From: Obesumbacterium proteus | GTDB taxonomy: Bacteria > Pseudomonadota > Gammaproteobacteria > Enterobacterales > Enterobacteriaceae | DNA: 64,000 nucleotides | NCBI RefSeq assembly: GCF_001586165.1 | Contig: NZ_CP014608.1 | Span: 744,001 to 808,000, forward strand | Direction: 5' to 3' | In this document: piece after piece, positions 38,358-46,845 of the stretch | Layout of the letters: every line of letters begins with the position of its first letter | How positions within the stretch are numbered: the stretch's first letter is position 1 | The notes under the pieces: generated by a model | The model's database searches: none | What the model saw: the letters and a program-made list of their open reading frames with translations, nothing else | What the model was told of the DNA's origin: nothing | Translations under genes and position numbers: made by a program

Positions 38358-39479
38358 ATGACCATTAATGTAGATTTTTTATTTCAGTGGGCTCCAGGCT
38401 GGACAAACTATGAGTCAGTGATCTCTGTTCTTCAGAGCGATAAGCGATTTTGTTGTCGTTTAATCTTACTACCGTTCCACCATAGTGGAGTGCTAGATCA
38501 TGAGAACAGAGAAGCTAAAAATTTTTTAGAACAGCGCGATATTGATTATATTTGGCATGAGGATTACGATTTTTCTAAAAAAAGACCAGATCTGGTCTTT
38601 ATACAAAATCCCTATGATTTCACGCGACCAGAGCGTTTTTCTTGCCTTGAACTAAAGCGAGGAAATATAAAATTTGCCTATATTCCCTATGGCCTTGATG
38701 TTGGTGATGGCGATCAAAATCTCACATACCAATACAATATGGATTGCCATAATCTAGCGAGTTGGATATTTGTAAGGTCTTCCAAGCATAAGCATTTATT
38801 TAAAAAATATTGCTCGGCGGGTAACAAAAATGTCCATGTCACTGGACATCCAAAGTTTGATGTTTACAAAAATTATCAGAACATGAGTCCAGATAGAAAA
38901 GCGCTTCATACTCCGGTTCTACTTTGGACTCCTCATTTTTATGAAGAGGGGCGAAAAGGGTGGTCAACGTTCAAGGTTTATTGTATGACTATGATATTTA
39001 TGGCCATCAATTATCCGATAAAACTTATTATCAGGCCACATCCTCTATTTATAGGGAGGCTTAAGGTTTTTAATGGTGAGGCGGTTGAAATGTTTAAAAC
39101 CCTCATTAACTATGCCAAGACGTACGAAAATATCACTTTTGATATGAACCCATCATACCAAGATTCATTTCTTAAAGCTGATGCATTACTTGCTGATGCA
39201 GGTTCATTCTTGCTTGAATTCTTGCCGTCAAAAAAACCGATACTCTATCTCACTCATCCTGAGTGTTTTGGATTAAATGAAAGCGCAAAGTTCATTTATG
39301 AAAGTCATTATGTTGCTAGTGACGAGCAGGACATTGATGATTTTGTGAAAATGCTGCTAGTTAATGAAGATCCTAAATATTATTTGCGTATGCAGGCTTT
39401 GACAGAAAACATATTCATTCCGGAAAAAAGTGTCGGCGATGAAATATGCAAGATTTTATTAAGTCAGGTAAAAAAATGA
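38358..39479 (+). CDS. CDP-glycerol glycerophosphotransferase-like enzyme
   Basis: The 373 residues resemble the C-terminal catalytic domain of the CDP-glycerol/polyol-phosphate transferase family (TagF/TagB type). Key stretches are HVTGHPKFDVY, LLWTPHFYEEGRKGWSTF, KLIIRPHPL (the family K/R-x-HP step) and ADALLADAGSFLLEFLPSKKPILYL (family pattern D-x-L-I-x-D-x-S). Such enzymes move an alditol-phosphate from a CDP donor to a glycan or lipid. No membrane segment is seen. From here to 41455 the DNA is clearly more AT-rich than the flagellar genes, suggesting separate acquisition. It ends in an ATGA overlap with the next gene. Confidence 0.72.
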   Translation: MTINVDFLFQWAPGWTNYESVISVLQSDKRFCCRLILLPFHHSGVLDHENREAKNFLEQRDIDYIWHEDYDFSKKRPDLVFIQNPYDFTRPERFSCLELKRGNIKFAYIPYGLDVGDGDQNLTYQYNMDCHNLASWIFVRSSKHKHLFKKYCSAGNKNVHVTGHPKFDVYKNYQNMSPDRKALHTPVLLWTPHFYEEGRKGWSTFKVYCMTMIFMAINYPIKLIIRPHPLFIGRLKVFNGEAVEMFKTLINYAKTYENITFDMNPSYQDSFLKADALLADAGSFLLEFLPSKKPILYLTHPECFGLNESAKFIYESHYVASDEQDIDDFVKMLLVNEDPKYYLRMQALTENIFIPEKSVGDEICKILLSQVKK

Positions 39480-40212
39480 CAACATCAAGAATTTATGGTG
39501 ATCAGCAGGTTGAGTTAGATAGCCAAAGTATATATCAGTTTTTTGAAGGTAGAGCAGAAGAGAAAGATAAGCTAAAAATGACAATGTATCAGCCTCATGA
39601 CATATCTTCTGCTCGAGATTTGCATGAGAAAAATGTTATCTTGCCCAAGTTACACCTTTCCAATGATGCGAAGGTTCTTGATGTAGGCTGCGGTAACGGT
39701 CGTTGGTATGATTCACTTTCAAATTATGGTGTCAATTATGTTGGAGTAGATTTTTCTCCTTCATTGATTGCGGTAGCCAATGAAACCTATGTAGCGGATG
39801 ATAACTGTACATTTATCACGCTTAAAGCTGATGATATTTCATCTAACCTGTTGATTGATGGTATTTTTTTAGTCATGTCATCGTTTCTGGTATCATGATC
39901 TATTTGAGCGATCTTGAAATAACCAGAATGCTTAAAGGAATTGCGAGTTGTACTACTCATGGTAGCCTAATTTATATTAGAGAGCCTGTGGGTGTTGAAC
40001 GTCGATTGACGTTAAATAAACATTGGTCGGATGAGCTTAACTCTCATTATAGTGCAATATATCGTACCAAACAGGAGTTAATAGACTGTGTTTGTCATCA
40101 AGATGAAAATTCACTATCAATTAAATTGATAGACTCCGGGTTAATGTATGACTCTACATTAAATAATCGTAGTGATACCAAACAGATGTTTTTCATTTTT
40201 GAATGTCTATGA
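39476..40212 (+). CDS. SAM-dependent methyltransferase, split by a -1 frameshift at a U UUU UUA site
   Basis: Together two frames make a class I methyltransferase of 245 residues. The first (39476-39898) has motif I VLDVGCGNGRWYDSL and YVGVDFSPSLI (acidic end of strand 2). The second (entered near 39871) continues as SHVIVSGIMIYLSD, the expected post-motif region, and runs to 40212. The zero frame meets a stop right after the switch. The switch point is a seven-T run (39864-39870) followed by A, read in frame as T TTT TTA. Slipping one base back gives FFSHVIVSG. So this may be programmed frameshifting, phase variation (8 T would fuse the frames), decay or a base-calling error. The ATG at 39476 overlaps the previous stop. 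Confidence 0.7.
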
Positions 40213-40814
40213 ATACACTATTTTGTTTTGATCTAGATGGGACACTTACGCGTAGGGAACTGCTTCCACTGATTGCTGCCGAGGTAGGTTTAGAGCACGA
40301 ATTTGACGTATTAACTAAGTTAACTATTGACGGTGTGATTAGTTTTGAAGAGTCATTGCGTTTACGCTTTGCAATCCTAAAAACAATTTCGATAGATAAA
40401 GTACAGAACGTCATCGCTGAAGCGGAGTTATTTAAAAAATTAATCTGTTTCATAAAAGAACGAAAAGACTCATGCTATGTAGTAACTGGGAATCTCGATG
40501 TTTGGATTAGCCCTCTGATGCAGTCTATTGGTTGTAATTATTTATGTTCAAAAACAAAATCAGAGGGGGATAAGCTCATATCCCTCGATTACATCATGCA
40601 TAAAGGCCAAGCTATATCAAAATTACGTCAGTTATTTCCCAATCGAATCGTTGTTGCTATTGGAGATGGAAATAACGACTATGAGATGTTTGAGGCGGCA
40701 GACAAGTCTATTTCTGTTGGACTAACACATAACCCTAGCCAGAACCTTATCACTGTTTCTGATTATATTGTTTACCATGAGGATTCACTATGTCGACTAT
40801 TAAACACGCTGTAA
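40209..40814 (+). CDS. HAD-family phosphatase (SerB-like)
   Basis: The 201 residues have the HAD motif I FDLDGTLT with nucleophile Asp, a motif II Thr in YVVTGN, a conserved Lys in the middle region and motif IV VVAIGDGNNDYEMF. The cap layout is that of phosphoserine-phosphatase-like enzymes. The ATG at 40209 overlaps the methyltransferase stop (ATGA); an in-frame ATG two codons earlier exists. In context it could remove phosphate from an intermediate of the CDP-linked donor. The true substrate is unknown. Confidence 0.72.
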   Translation: MNTLFCFDLDGTLTRRELLPLIAAEVGLEHEFDVLTKLTIDGVISFEESLRLRFAILKTISIDKVQNVIAEAELFKKLICFIKERKDSCYVVTGNLDVWISPLMQSIGCNYLCSKTKSEGDKLISLDYIMHKGQAISKLRQLFPNRIVVAIGDGNNDYEMFEAADKSISVGLTHNPSQNLITVSDYIVYHEDSLCRLLNTL

Positions 40815-41455
40815 TTGCGGCTGCAGGGTTGGGCAGTCGGCTTGGAATGGGGCGTCCAAAATGTTTAATAAAAATCAATGAAATCCCTTTAATTGCATAT
40901 CTTCTCAAGCTGCTAGAGGATGTTGAAGATGTAAGAATTGTGGTTGGCTATCAAGAGCAAGATGTGATGGAGTGTGTTTTACGCTATCGCAAAGATATAA
41001 CTTTTGTTAGAAATCCAAATTATCGTACGACATCTACATTAACGAGTTATTTTATGGGCGCTGAAGGAATATCAGAACGTTGCATGTTTATGGATGCTGA
41101 TATTATCTTCCAACCTGATTCATTTATAGGCTTCAAACAGTTTTGCGTAGAAAATGATAGGCAGGATATTATCGGAGTGACAGCGGCCAAAACGCGTGAT
41201 GCTGTTTATGTTTCGCTAGATAATGAAAAGGTATCATCGTTTTCAAGAGAAAATATCACAGAGTTTGAGTGGGCAAATCTTTGCTACATTTCCTCCCGTC
41301 TTCTCACGAAACAGGGGGATTCCGTTTTCCAACAACTATCTCAATTTTTGCCCTTAATGAGCTATCAGGTAAAATCTTATGAAATTGATACTAAATGCGA
41401 TTTATTAACGGCGACTGAATCTCAGGTTGCTGAGGATGTGTACTACTGTATGTAG
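40790..41455 (+). CDS. LicC-like nucleotidyltransferase (probable cytidylyltransferase)
   Basis: The 221 residues are a short nucleotidyltransferase with the GT-A pyrophosphorylase signature AAAGLGSRLGMGRPKCLI (nucleotide loop) and a metal-type CMFMDADIIF. Length and layout match LicC-type CTP:phosphocholine cytidylyltransferases, so CTP as donor is a reasonable guess. With the CDP-glycerol-type transferase it would supply a CDP-activated group. It overlaps the HAD gene by 25 bases and has GAGG upstream. It is the last plus-strand gene before the convergent lfgN. Confidence 0.68.
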   Translation: MSTIKHAVIAAAGLGSRLGMGRPKCLIKINEIPLIAYLLKLLEDVEDVRIVVGYQEQDVMECVLRYRKDITFVRNPNYRTTSTLTSYFMGAEGISERCMFMDADIIFQPDSFIGFKQFCVENDRQDIIGVTAAKTRDAVYVSLDNEKVSSFSRENITEFEWANLCYISSRLLTKQGDSVFQQLSQFLPLMSYQVKSYEIDTKCDLLTATESQVAEDVYYCM

Positions 41456-41467
41456 TGTATTCGAAAA

Positions 41468-41514
41468 TAAACCGCCTTATATCAATAACCTTGTATCGAT
41501 TAAAAGACGGTTTA
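41468..41514. terminator. Hairpin between the cassette and lfgN
   Basis: Eleven-base arms (TAAACCGCCTT / AAGACGGTTTA, one imperfect pair) surround a loop of about 25 bases in the convergent gap. A-rich and T-rich flanks make it a candidate bidirectional terminator. Confidence 0.45.
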
Positions 41515-41528
41515 GTCATGCAACAAGC

Positions 41529-41966
41529 TCACCCTTCCTGATATAAATAAACTTCCGGCTGGGCGGCATTAATCAGGTTATTCACAATATCTTGCTGCAT
41601 GTGCAGCATCACACCGTTGCGCTCATTGATCTCTTTACAGCGTTTGGCCTGTTGCTCAAGGTCTGCCCACAGTGCATTGACCTTCGGTTGATGCTGTTCA
41701 GGCAGGCGAGCAAAGAGATCGGTGATGCCTTTACGTCCTCCGGCAACGCCCAGAGACTGTAAAATATCCTGCCGTTTTTGTGCGCTTTCAGTCAGGCGCT
41801 GGTAGTTTTCAACCAGTTCATGATTGAGCGTGCTGAGATCGTCGGCGTTGCGCGCAATGATATATGCGCGCTGTTTTTCGAGCTGGTCGATAAGCTCAAT
41901 ATAGATCTTTCGGTCGCTGACGATATCTTGAATTAGCGTATTAACCTTTTGCGCAGGCGTAGTCAT
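41529..41966 (-). CDS. lfgN: Lateral flagellar chaperone LfgN (FlgN family)
   Basis: This is an export chaperone for the hook-filament junction proteins LfgK and LfgL. The 145 residues are predicted to be almost wholly helical, with long charged/Leu heptads, the usual FlgN pattern. It is nine bases downstream of lfgM. Confidence 0.85.
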   Translation of the reverse strand: MTTPAQKVNTLIQDIVSDRKIYIELIDQLEKQRAYIIARNADDLSTLNHELVENYQRLTESAQKRQDILQSLGVAGGRKGITDLFARLPEQHQPKVNALWADLEQQAKRCKEINERNGVMLHMQQDIVNNLINAAQPEVYLYQEG

Positions 41967-41975
41967 ATTCCCTTT

Positions 41976-42248
41976 CTATCCTTTGTAATATTTCTCTATG
42001 GCGAGCGTGAGTTCGTCCAGATTGATGTCAATTTTTCCGGCGCTGATGGCGTCTTTCATCGCGTTAACGCGATCCATATCGACTTCCGGCATGGCCGCAA
42101 GTTGCCCCTGAGCTTCACCCAGCACGGGATCAACCGGTGTGGTGGCCTGAGCACGTAAGGAGGTCGCAGACTCTGCATTGGCACTCTTCGTGTTTGCAGT
42201 ATTGTTGACGGCCTGAGTCAGGTTGTACTGGGTTGAAGTTACTTTCAT
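41976..42248 (-). CDS. lfgM: Lateral flagellar anti-sigma-28 factor LfgM (FlgM family)
   Basis: FlgM holds the flagellar sigma-28 (here LafS) until the hook is complete, then is exported. The 90 residues have a disordered Ser/Thr/Ala-rich N-terminus and the C-terminal FlgM segment (VDMDRVNAMKDAISAGKIDINLDELTLAIEKY). GGAGAG precedes the ATG. The 165-base gap to lfgA may have its own promoter. Confidence 0.9.
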   Translation of the reverse strand: MKVTSTQYNLTQAVNNTANTKSANAESATSLRAQATTPVDPVLGEAQGQLAAMPEVDMDRVNAMKDAISAGKIDINLDELTLAIEKYYKG

Positions 42249-42413
42249 TGCATCTCTCCGAAACGGGCATCCCGTTGGTCATTTTCTGTCTGGCTGCGCA
42301 AGGTTAACCACTAGTTTATCGATGTAGATTATCGACTAGAGGCGGAAGTCTTCCTTCCATACCCAACTATAGCGACCAGCCAACAGCAAAACTTAATTAT
42401 CCGTGCAAAAACT

Positions 42414-43235
42414 TTATTGACCCGGAGCGTAAAGCATTCGCACAACGCCAATATTGTCGACAACGGCGCTGACCACGCGCTGGCTGCTTTCGTTTTTCAC
42501 TTTGATCATGTCGCCTTTACGACCCTTTTTCATCGCTTCGCCCATGGTGCGTGCCTCGATGCCGTCTTGCTCGGCAATCATCACTACGCGCTGGCCGCGA
42601 TCGACCATGATGGGCTGATCGAGCTGGGCAGGACTAATGGGCTGTAAATCGCGAATACGACGTTTCACCGTTAATCCCACAACTTCGTCAGGATTAGTGA
42701 TGACTCCTGCACGGCTGCTGGAGATATTGCGTTTTTTTAACTCGATGTCAGAAGGGGAAATGACCGCACCGCGCTCAAGGGTGTTCTTCGCCACAATGAC
42801 CGGCAGATAGATATCTGGCTTCACGGTCACGTCAACTTCCCACCCGTTAGCGTCTTCACAGCGAATGTCATAACGCAGACGGCTCAGATCGCGCTTATCT
42901 CCGGTAGGCAGCGCGGCCTGCAACGGCTGGGAGCAAACCCGATAGCCGCTGACCTCAGACGGAATAAACACGTTCATTTTCGCGTTGAAATCTTTCCAAT
43001 TTTTACGTTTGGCTTCGCGATTGATATCCGCCGTAGCCACTTCTACCGCGAGGGCATAAATCTGTTTGCGAGCGCTAGATGTGCTGGGCTTGGAGGTTTC
43101 TTTCATCGCCCAGCCGGAGGCGAGCGGAAGGGCACACAGCCCGAAAACCACGAGGGCTCGGCCAAGGACATTCTGCGGAAGGAAAGAAGGTTTCCTAGTA
43201 TGGCTAACTTTAGACGTAACTTGTTTAAAAATCAT
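42414..43235 (-). CDS. lfgA: Lateral flagellar P-ring assembly chaperone LfgA (FlgA family)
   Basis: This is a periplasmic chaperone for P-ring formation. The 273 residues have a basic N-terminus and a signal-type helix (about 27-43), then an SAF domain and C-terminal FlgA domain (PVIVAKNTLERGAVISPSDIELKKR; GQRVVMIAEQDGIEARTMGEAM). It is divergent from lfgB with 100 bases between. Confidence 0.9.
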   Translation of the reverse strand: MIFKQVTSKVSHTRKPSFLPQNVLGRALVVFGLCALPLASGWAMKETSKPSTSSARKQIYALAVEVATADINREAKRKNWKDFNAKMNVFIPSEVSGYRVCSQPLQAALPTGDKRDLSRLRYDIRCEDANGWEVDVTVKPDIYLPVIVAKNTLERGAVISPSDIELKKRNISSSRAGVITNPDEVVGLTVKRRIRDLQPISPAQLDQPIMVDRGQRVVMIAEQDGIEARTMGEAMKKGRKGDMIKVKNESSQRVVSAVVDNIGVVRMLYAPGQ

Positions 43236-43248
43236 ATTGTTATAACTC

Positions 43249-43264
43249 TGGCATGGTAATTGCT
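43249..43264 (+). promoter_or_regulatory. Sigma-54 promoter of the lfgB operon
   Basis: The sequence TGGCATGGTAATTGCT matches the sigma-54 consensus TGGCACG-N4-TTGCW with invariant GG and GC ten bases apart. It is 72 bases before the lfgB start codon, so the transcript should begin near 43275. LafK is the expected activator. Confidence 0.88.
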
Positions 43265-43335
43265 ATATCAGTAGTGGACAGCAGTAAATGACAGAGAAAC
43301 AACATTTTACAACGACGTGATGAGAGGAAGTTTCA

Positions 43336-43686
43336 GTGGGCTTAAGTTTTGACAAGGCATTAGGTGTTCATCCACAGGCGGTACAGCTTCGACTTTCCCG
43401 AGCAGAGCTGTTATCGGCGAACTTAGCTAACGTCGACACCCCAAACTTTCAGGCTAAAGATATTGATTTTGCCGCTGAGATGCAACGTTCGAGTTTGAAC
43501 TTTTCGACGAATAACTCGGCAGAACTGAAATATCGCGTGCCTTATCAGCCTGCTAGCGATGGCAACACGGTTGCTCTGGACGTTGAGCAGGCTGAGTTCT
43601 CGAAAAACGCGCTGGATTACCAAACCAGCTTAGCGTTTTTAAACATGAAGTTTGTGGGCCTTAAAAAGGCAATTGACGGTAAGTAA
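43336..43686 (+). CDS. lfgB: Lateral flagellar proximal rod protein LfgB (FlgB family)
   Basis: This is a rod protein of 116 residues. The N-terminal rod motif is present (AELLSANLANVDTPNFQAKDIDF), and the C-terminal helix is AFLNMKFVGLKKAIDG. The start is GTG at 43336 with GAGGAAG upstream. It is first in lfgBCDEFGHIJKL-lafW. Confidence 0.95.
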   Translation: MGLSFDKALGVHPQAVQLRLSRAELLSANLANVDTPNFQAKDIDFAAEMQRSSLNFSTNNSAELKYRVPYQPASDGNTVALDVEQAEFSKNALDYQTSLAFLNMKFVGLKKAIDGK

Positions 43687-43708
43687 TTGATTTAGGTAAC
43701 AACGGACA

Positions 43709-44134
43709 ATGGCATTTACGGATATTTATCGCGTTTCGGGTTCAGCAATGACGGCTCAAACCGTCCGCCTGAACACCATCGCCAGTAATCTGGCGAACGC
43801 GGAGTCGCCAGCGGACAACGAGGGTGCCGTGTACAAAGCTCGCCGCCCCGTGTTTGCCGCGGTGTATCAAAACAGCGAGCTGATGGACAACAAAGCCTTG
43901 GCTGGCGCTCGCGTACAAATCATGGACGTGGTTGAAACCGGCAGCGCAGTGCAGCGCTATGAGCCAAATCATCCTATGGCCAACGATCAGGGTTATGTCT
44001 TTTATCCCGACATTAACGTCGTGGAAGAGATGGCCGACATGATGTCGGCATCCCGTAGCTTCGAGACAAACGTCGAAGTTCTTAACAGTGTCAAAAGTAT
44101 GCAGCAGAGCCTGCTGAGACTTGGAGAAGCCTAA
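43709..44134 (+). CDS. lfgC: Lateral flagellar proximal rod protein LfgC (FlgC family)
   Basis: This is a rod protein of 141 residues with the SGLTAQ-like N-terminus (SGSAMTAQTVRLNTIASNLANAES) and the C-terminal conserved FETNVEVLNSVKSMQQ segment. It is co-directional with lfgB and lfgD. Confidence 0.95.
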   Translation: MAFTDIYRVSGSAMTAQTVRLNTIASNLANAESPADNEGAVYKARRPVFAAVYQNSELMDNKALAGARVQIMDVVETGSAVQRYEPNHPMANDQGYVFYPDINVVEEMADMMSASRSFETNVEVLNSVKSMQQSLLRLGEA

Positions 44135-44136
44135 GC

Positions 44137-44832
44137 ATGAACGTAGATGACGCGCAGAGCTATGCGGATACATCTAGCTATAACAGCCGTGTAGCTAGCA
44201 ATGACAACAGCGCCGCGAGCATGAACAACCTGTTTATGACGCTATTGGTTGCGCAGATCCAAAATCAGGATCCGCTGAACCCAACCGATGGCACCGAGTA
44301 CGTTAGCCAGCTGGCGCAGCTGTCTCAGGTGCAGTCGATGGAATCCATGTCTGCGCTGATGCAAAACAATGCGGTGTTGATGGATAACCTGCAAACCCTG
44401 TCTACCGGCAACTTGGTAGGGCAGAAGGTGATGGTTCAGACCGACAAAATCGAAACTGACGGCAGTACGGTTATTGATGGCCGCCTGTCACTGGATCACG
44501 CCGCGGGTGTGGTTACGATGTATGTCAAAGACGAAGCCGGTACCGAGCACAAAATTGAGCTGGGCCAGCAGGAAGCCGGACAGATTGATTTCAAAATTGA
44601 TCCGAAAGAGCTGGGCCTTGCCGAAGGCAAATACACGCTGAGCGTGGTGACGGATACCGGTGAAGAGTCGGTTCCGATTGAAGTGGGTGGCGTGGTTAAC
44701 AACGTGCGTATTCCATTGGATGGCAGTGCCACCATGCTGAATATCGCTGGGCTGGGTGAGGTTCCTTATAACTACATCAGCCAGTTTGGGATGAATAGCC
44801 CATCCAATAACACCGACACTCGCAAAGCGTAA
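44137..44832 (+). CDS. lfgD: Lateral flagellar hook cap protein LfgD (FlgD family)
   Basis: This is the hook-capping scaffold that guides LfgE assembly. The 231 residues have the N-terminal FlgD signature FMTLLVAQIQNQDPLNPTDG..YVSQLAQ and a beta-rich C-terminal domain. It lies two bases after lfgC. An inverted repeat (TTCGAAA / TTTCGAA at about 44835-44857) lies between it and lfgE. Confidence 0.95.
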   Translation: MNVDDAQSYADTSSYNSRVASNDNSAASMNNLFMTLLVAQIQNQDPLNPTDGTEYVSQLAQLSQVQSMESMSALMQNNAVLMDNLQTLSTGNLVGQKVMVQTDKIETDGSTVIDGRLSLDHAAGVVTMYVKDEAGTEHKIELGQQEAGQIDFKIDPKELGLAEGKYTLSVVTDTGEESVPIEVGGVVNNVRIPLDGSATMLNIAGLGEVPYNYISQFGMNSPSNNTDTRKA

Positions 44833-44887
44833 TTTCGAAAACGGAATACTTTCGAACACTAACCCAATTTAGATCAGGAAAGATTTT

Positions 44888-46099
44888 ATGAGCTTTAGTA
44901 TCGCAACTTCAGGCTTGAACGCCATCACTCAGCAGCTTAGCGCTATCAGTAACAACATTGCTAACTCCGGCACTGTAGGCTTCAAGTCTGGTCGTGCGGA
45001 GTTCTCTGCGCTGTACGCACAGTCCCAGCCGCTGGGCGTGGGCGTGACGGGTATCACCCAAAGTATTACCCGTGGCGGTAACATCATGGCCTCTTCAAGC
45101 GCGCTGGATCTGGCGATTTCAGGTAACGGTTTCTTCGTGGTGCGCGATAGCGCAGGTACTGAAGCCTATACCCGTGCGGGCTATTTCGGCACCGACAGTA
45201 GCGGAAACTTAATCAATAACCTGGGTATGAATCTGCAAGGTTATCCGGTTGATGCCAACGGCGTATTGCAGGTGGGTAACGTGGGTAATCTGACCATCAG
45301 TAGCGGCGCGATCCCAGCGAAAGCCACCAAAGGGCTAGACTTCACCGCTAATCTGGATGCTAACGCCGAAGTGCCGAAAGTCACGCCGTTAGATCCGAAA
45401 AACAGCGATTCATACAACAATACCTATACCACGCAGGTTTATGACTCTTTGGGCCGTGAGCACACGTTGTCGCAGTATTTTGTTAAGAACGCAGATAACA
45501 CCTGGACCAGCCATTACTACATGGACGGCGAGCCGGTTCCCGATGCGACTGATCCATCCAAAGGGGCTACCGAGACAATTTCATTCAACGCTCAGGGCGT
45601 GATGGAATTACCTAATGGCGTGGTCAATATTTCACTGGCAATCCCAGGCGCTCAACAGCTGGAGTTAGAGGTGAACTACGCCGGAACAACTCAGTTTGGT
45701 TCTGACTTCTCCGTGACCAAAAACAAAGGTGATGGCTACGCATCTGGCGAAAAAACCGGCCAGCAGATTGATGAAGAAGGCTTTGTTTATGCCACCTTCT
45801 CGAACGGCGAGCGCATGCTGCAAGGCCAGCTGATTCTGGCTAACTTTACCAATCCAAATGGCTTGTCTTCTCAGGACGGCACCACATGGTCGCAGACCTC
45901 TGCGTCAGGTACGCCGCTGAGCGGTGCACCGGGTTCAGGCCTGTTAGGTTCTATCAAGGCAGGTGCGCTGGAAGAGTCTAACGTTGACTTAACCGCTGAA
46001 CTGGTAGGGTTGATGACCGCACAGCGTAACTATCAGGCTAACACCAAAGTCATCAGCACCAATGACAGCATGATGTCGGCTCTGTTCCAGGCGGTCTAA
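44888..46099 (+). CDS. lfgE: Lateral flagellar hook protein LfgE (FlgE family)
   Basis: This is the hook subunit, the universal joint of the flagellum. The 403 residues begin MSFSIATSGLNAITQQLSAISNNIANSGTVGFK, have the ALDLAISGNGFFVV region and end with the D0 helix (GLMTAQRNYQANTKVISTNDSMMSALF). Its stop overlaps the lfgF start (TAATG). Confidence 0.96.
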   Translation: MSFSIATSGLNAITQQLSAISNNIANSGTVGFKSGRAEFSALYAQSQPLGVGVTGITQSITRGGNIMASSSALDLAISGNGFFVVRDSAGTEAYTRAGYFGTDSSGNLINNLGMNLQGYPVDANGVLQVGNVGNLTISSGAIPAKATKGLDFTANLDANAEVPKVTPLDPKNSDSYNNTYTTQVYDSLGREHTLSQYFVKNADNTWTSHYYMDGEPVPDATDPSKGATETISFNAQGVMELPNGVVNISLAIPGAQQLELEVNYAGTTQFGSDFSVTKNKGDGYASGEKTGQQIDEEGFVYATFSNGERMLQGQLILANFTNPNGLSSQDGTTWSQTSASGTPLSGAPGSGLLGSIKAGALEESNVDLTAELVGLMTAQRNYQANTKVISTNDSMMSALFQAV

Positions 46100-46830
46100 T
46101 GGATCACTTAATTTATACCGCCGTTAGCGGCGCTAACCGCAGCCTGTCACAGCAGCAGATTCACTCCAATAATCTGGCGAACGTGAACACCAGCGGATTT
46201 CGTGGTGACTTAGAAAGCGCCTTATCGCAGCAGGTGATGGGGTCGGGCTACGACTCGCGCTATCTGGTGCAGGGACAAAACAGCGGCGTGGATATGACGC
46301 CGGGCGCGGTGAGAGATACCGGGCGCGAACTGGATATTGCCATCAAAGGCAATGGCCTGATTGCCGTGGGTAACGGCAACCGCGAGGTTTACACCCGTAA
46401 CGGTCAGATGGACGTTAGCCCTGATGGTGATTTAACCATTAACGGTCGCCCCGTGATTGGTGAAACCGGACCGGTGGTATTGCCGCCGTTTTCCGATCTC
46501 TCCATCGGCGATGACGGCACCATCACGATTGTTCCGCAAGACGGTGACGTTAACGCGGCCATGGACGTCGATCGCATCAAACTGGTGGATATTCCCGCAG
46601 ATCAGCTTTCAAAAGACGCTGACGGTTTATTGGTGAGCACCACGCGGAATAACCCACGCAGCGACGCCGTTGAGATCGCTGCCGGACATCTGGAAAGCAG
46701 CAATATTTCAGCGATTAGCGAAATGGTTTCCAGTATTGCTCTGAACCGCCAATTTGAAGCCCAAATCAAGATGATGAAAGCCGCAGAAGATTTGGCGACA
46801 GCCGGTAATCGACTGATCCGTGGCAGCTAA
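46099..46830 (+). CDS. lfgF: Lateral flagellar proximal rod protein LfgF (FlgF family)
   Basis: This is a rod protein of 243 residues with the rod/hook N-terminus (YTAVSGANRSLSQQQIHSNNLANVNTSGF) and the C-terminal conserved ALNRQFEAQIKMMKAAEDL. Translation is coupled to lfgE. Confidence 0.95.
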   Translation: MDHLIYTAVSGANRSLSQQQIHSNNLANVNTSGFRGDLESALSQQVMGSGYDSRYLVQGQNSGVDMTPGAVRDTGRELDIAIKGNGLIAVGNGNREVYTRNGQMDVSPDGDLTINGRPVIGETGPVVLPPFSDLSIGDDGTITIVPQDGDVNAAMDVDRIKLVDIPADQLSKDADGLLVSTTRNNPRSDAVEIAAGHLESSNISAISEMVSSIALNRQFEAQIKMMKAAEDLATAGNRLIRGS

Positions 46831-46845
46831 ATTAAGGAATAAATC

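Noticed and set aside
42249..42413. TAAAGTTT box upstream of lfgM as a sigma-28 promoter
   Set aside because: No GCCGATAA-like box follows at 11 bases; the nearby GGATAA is too close.
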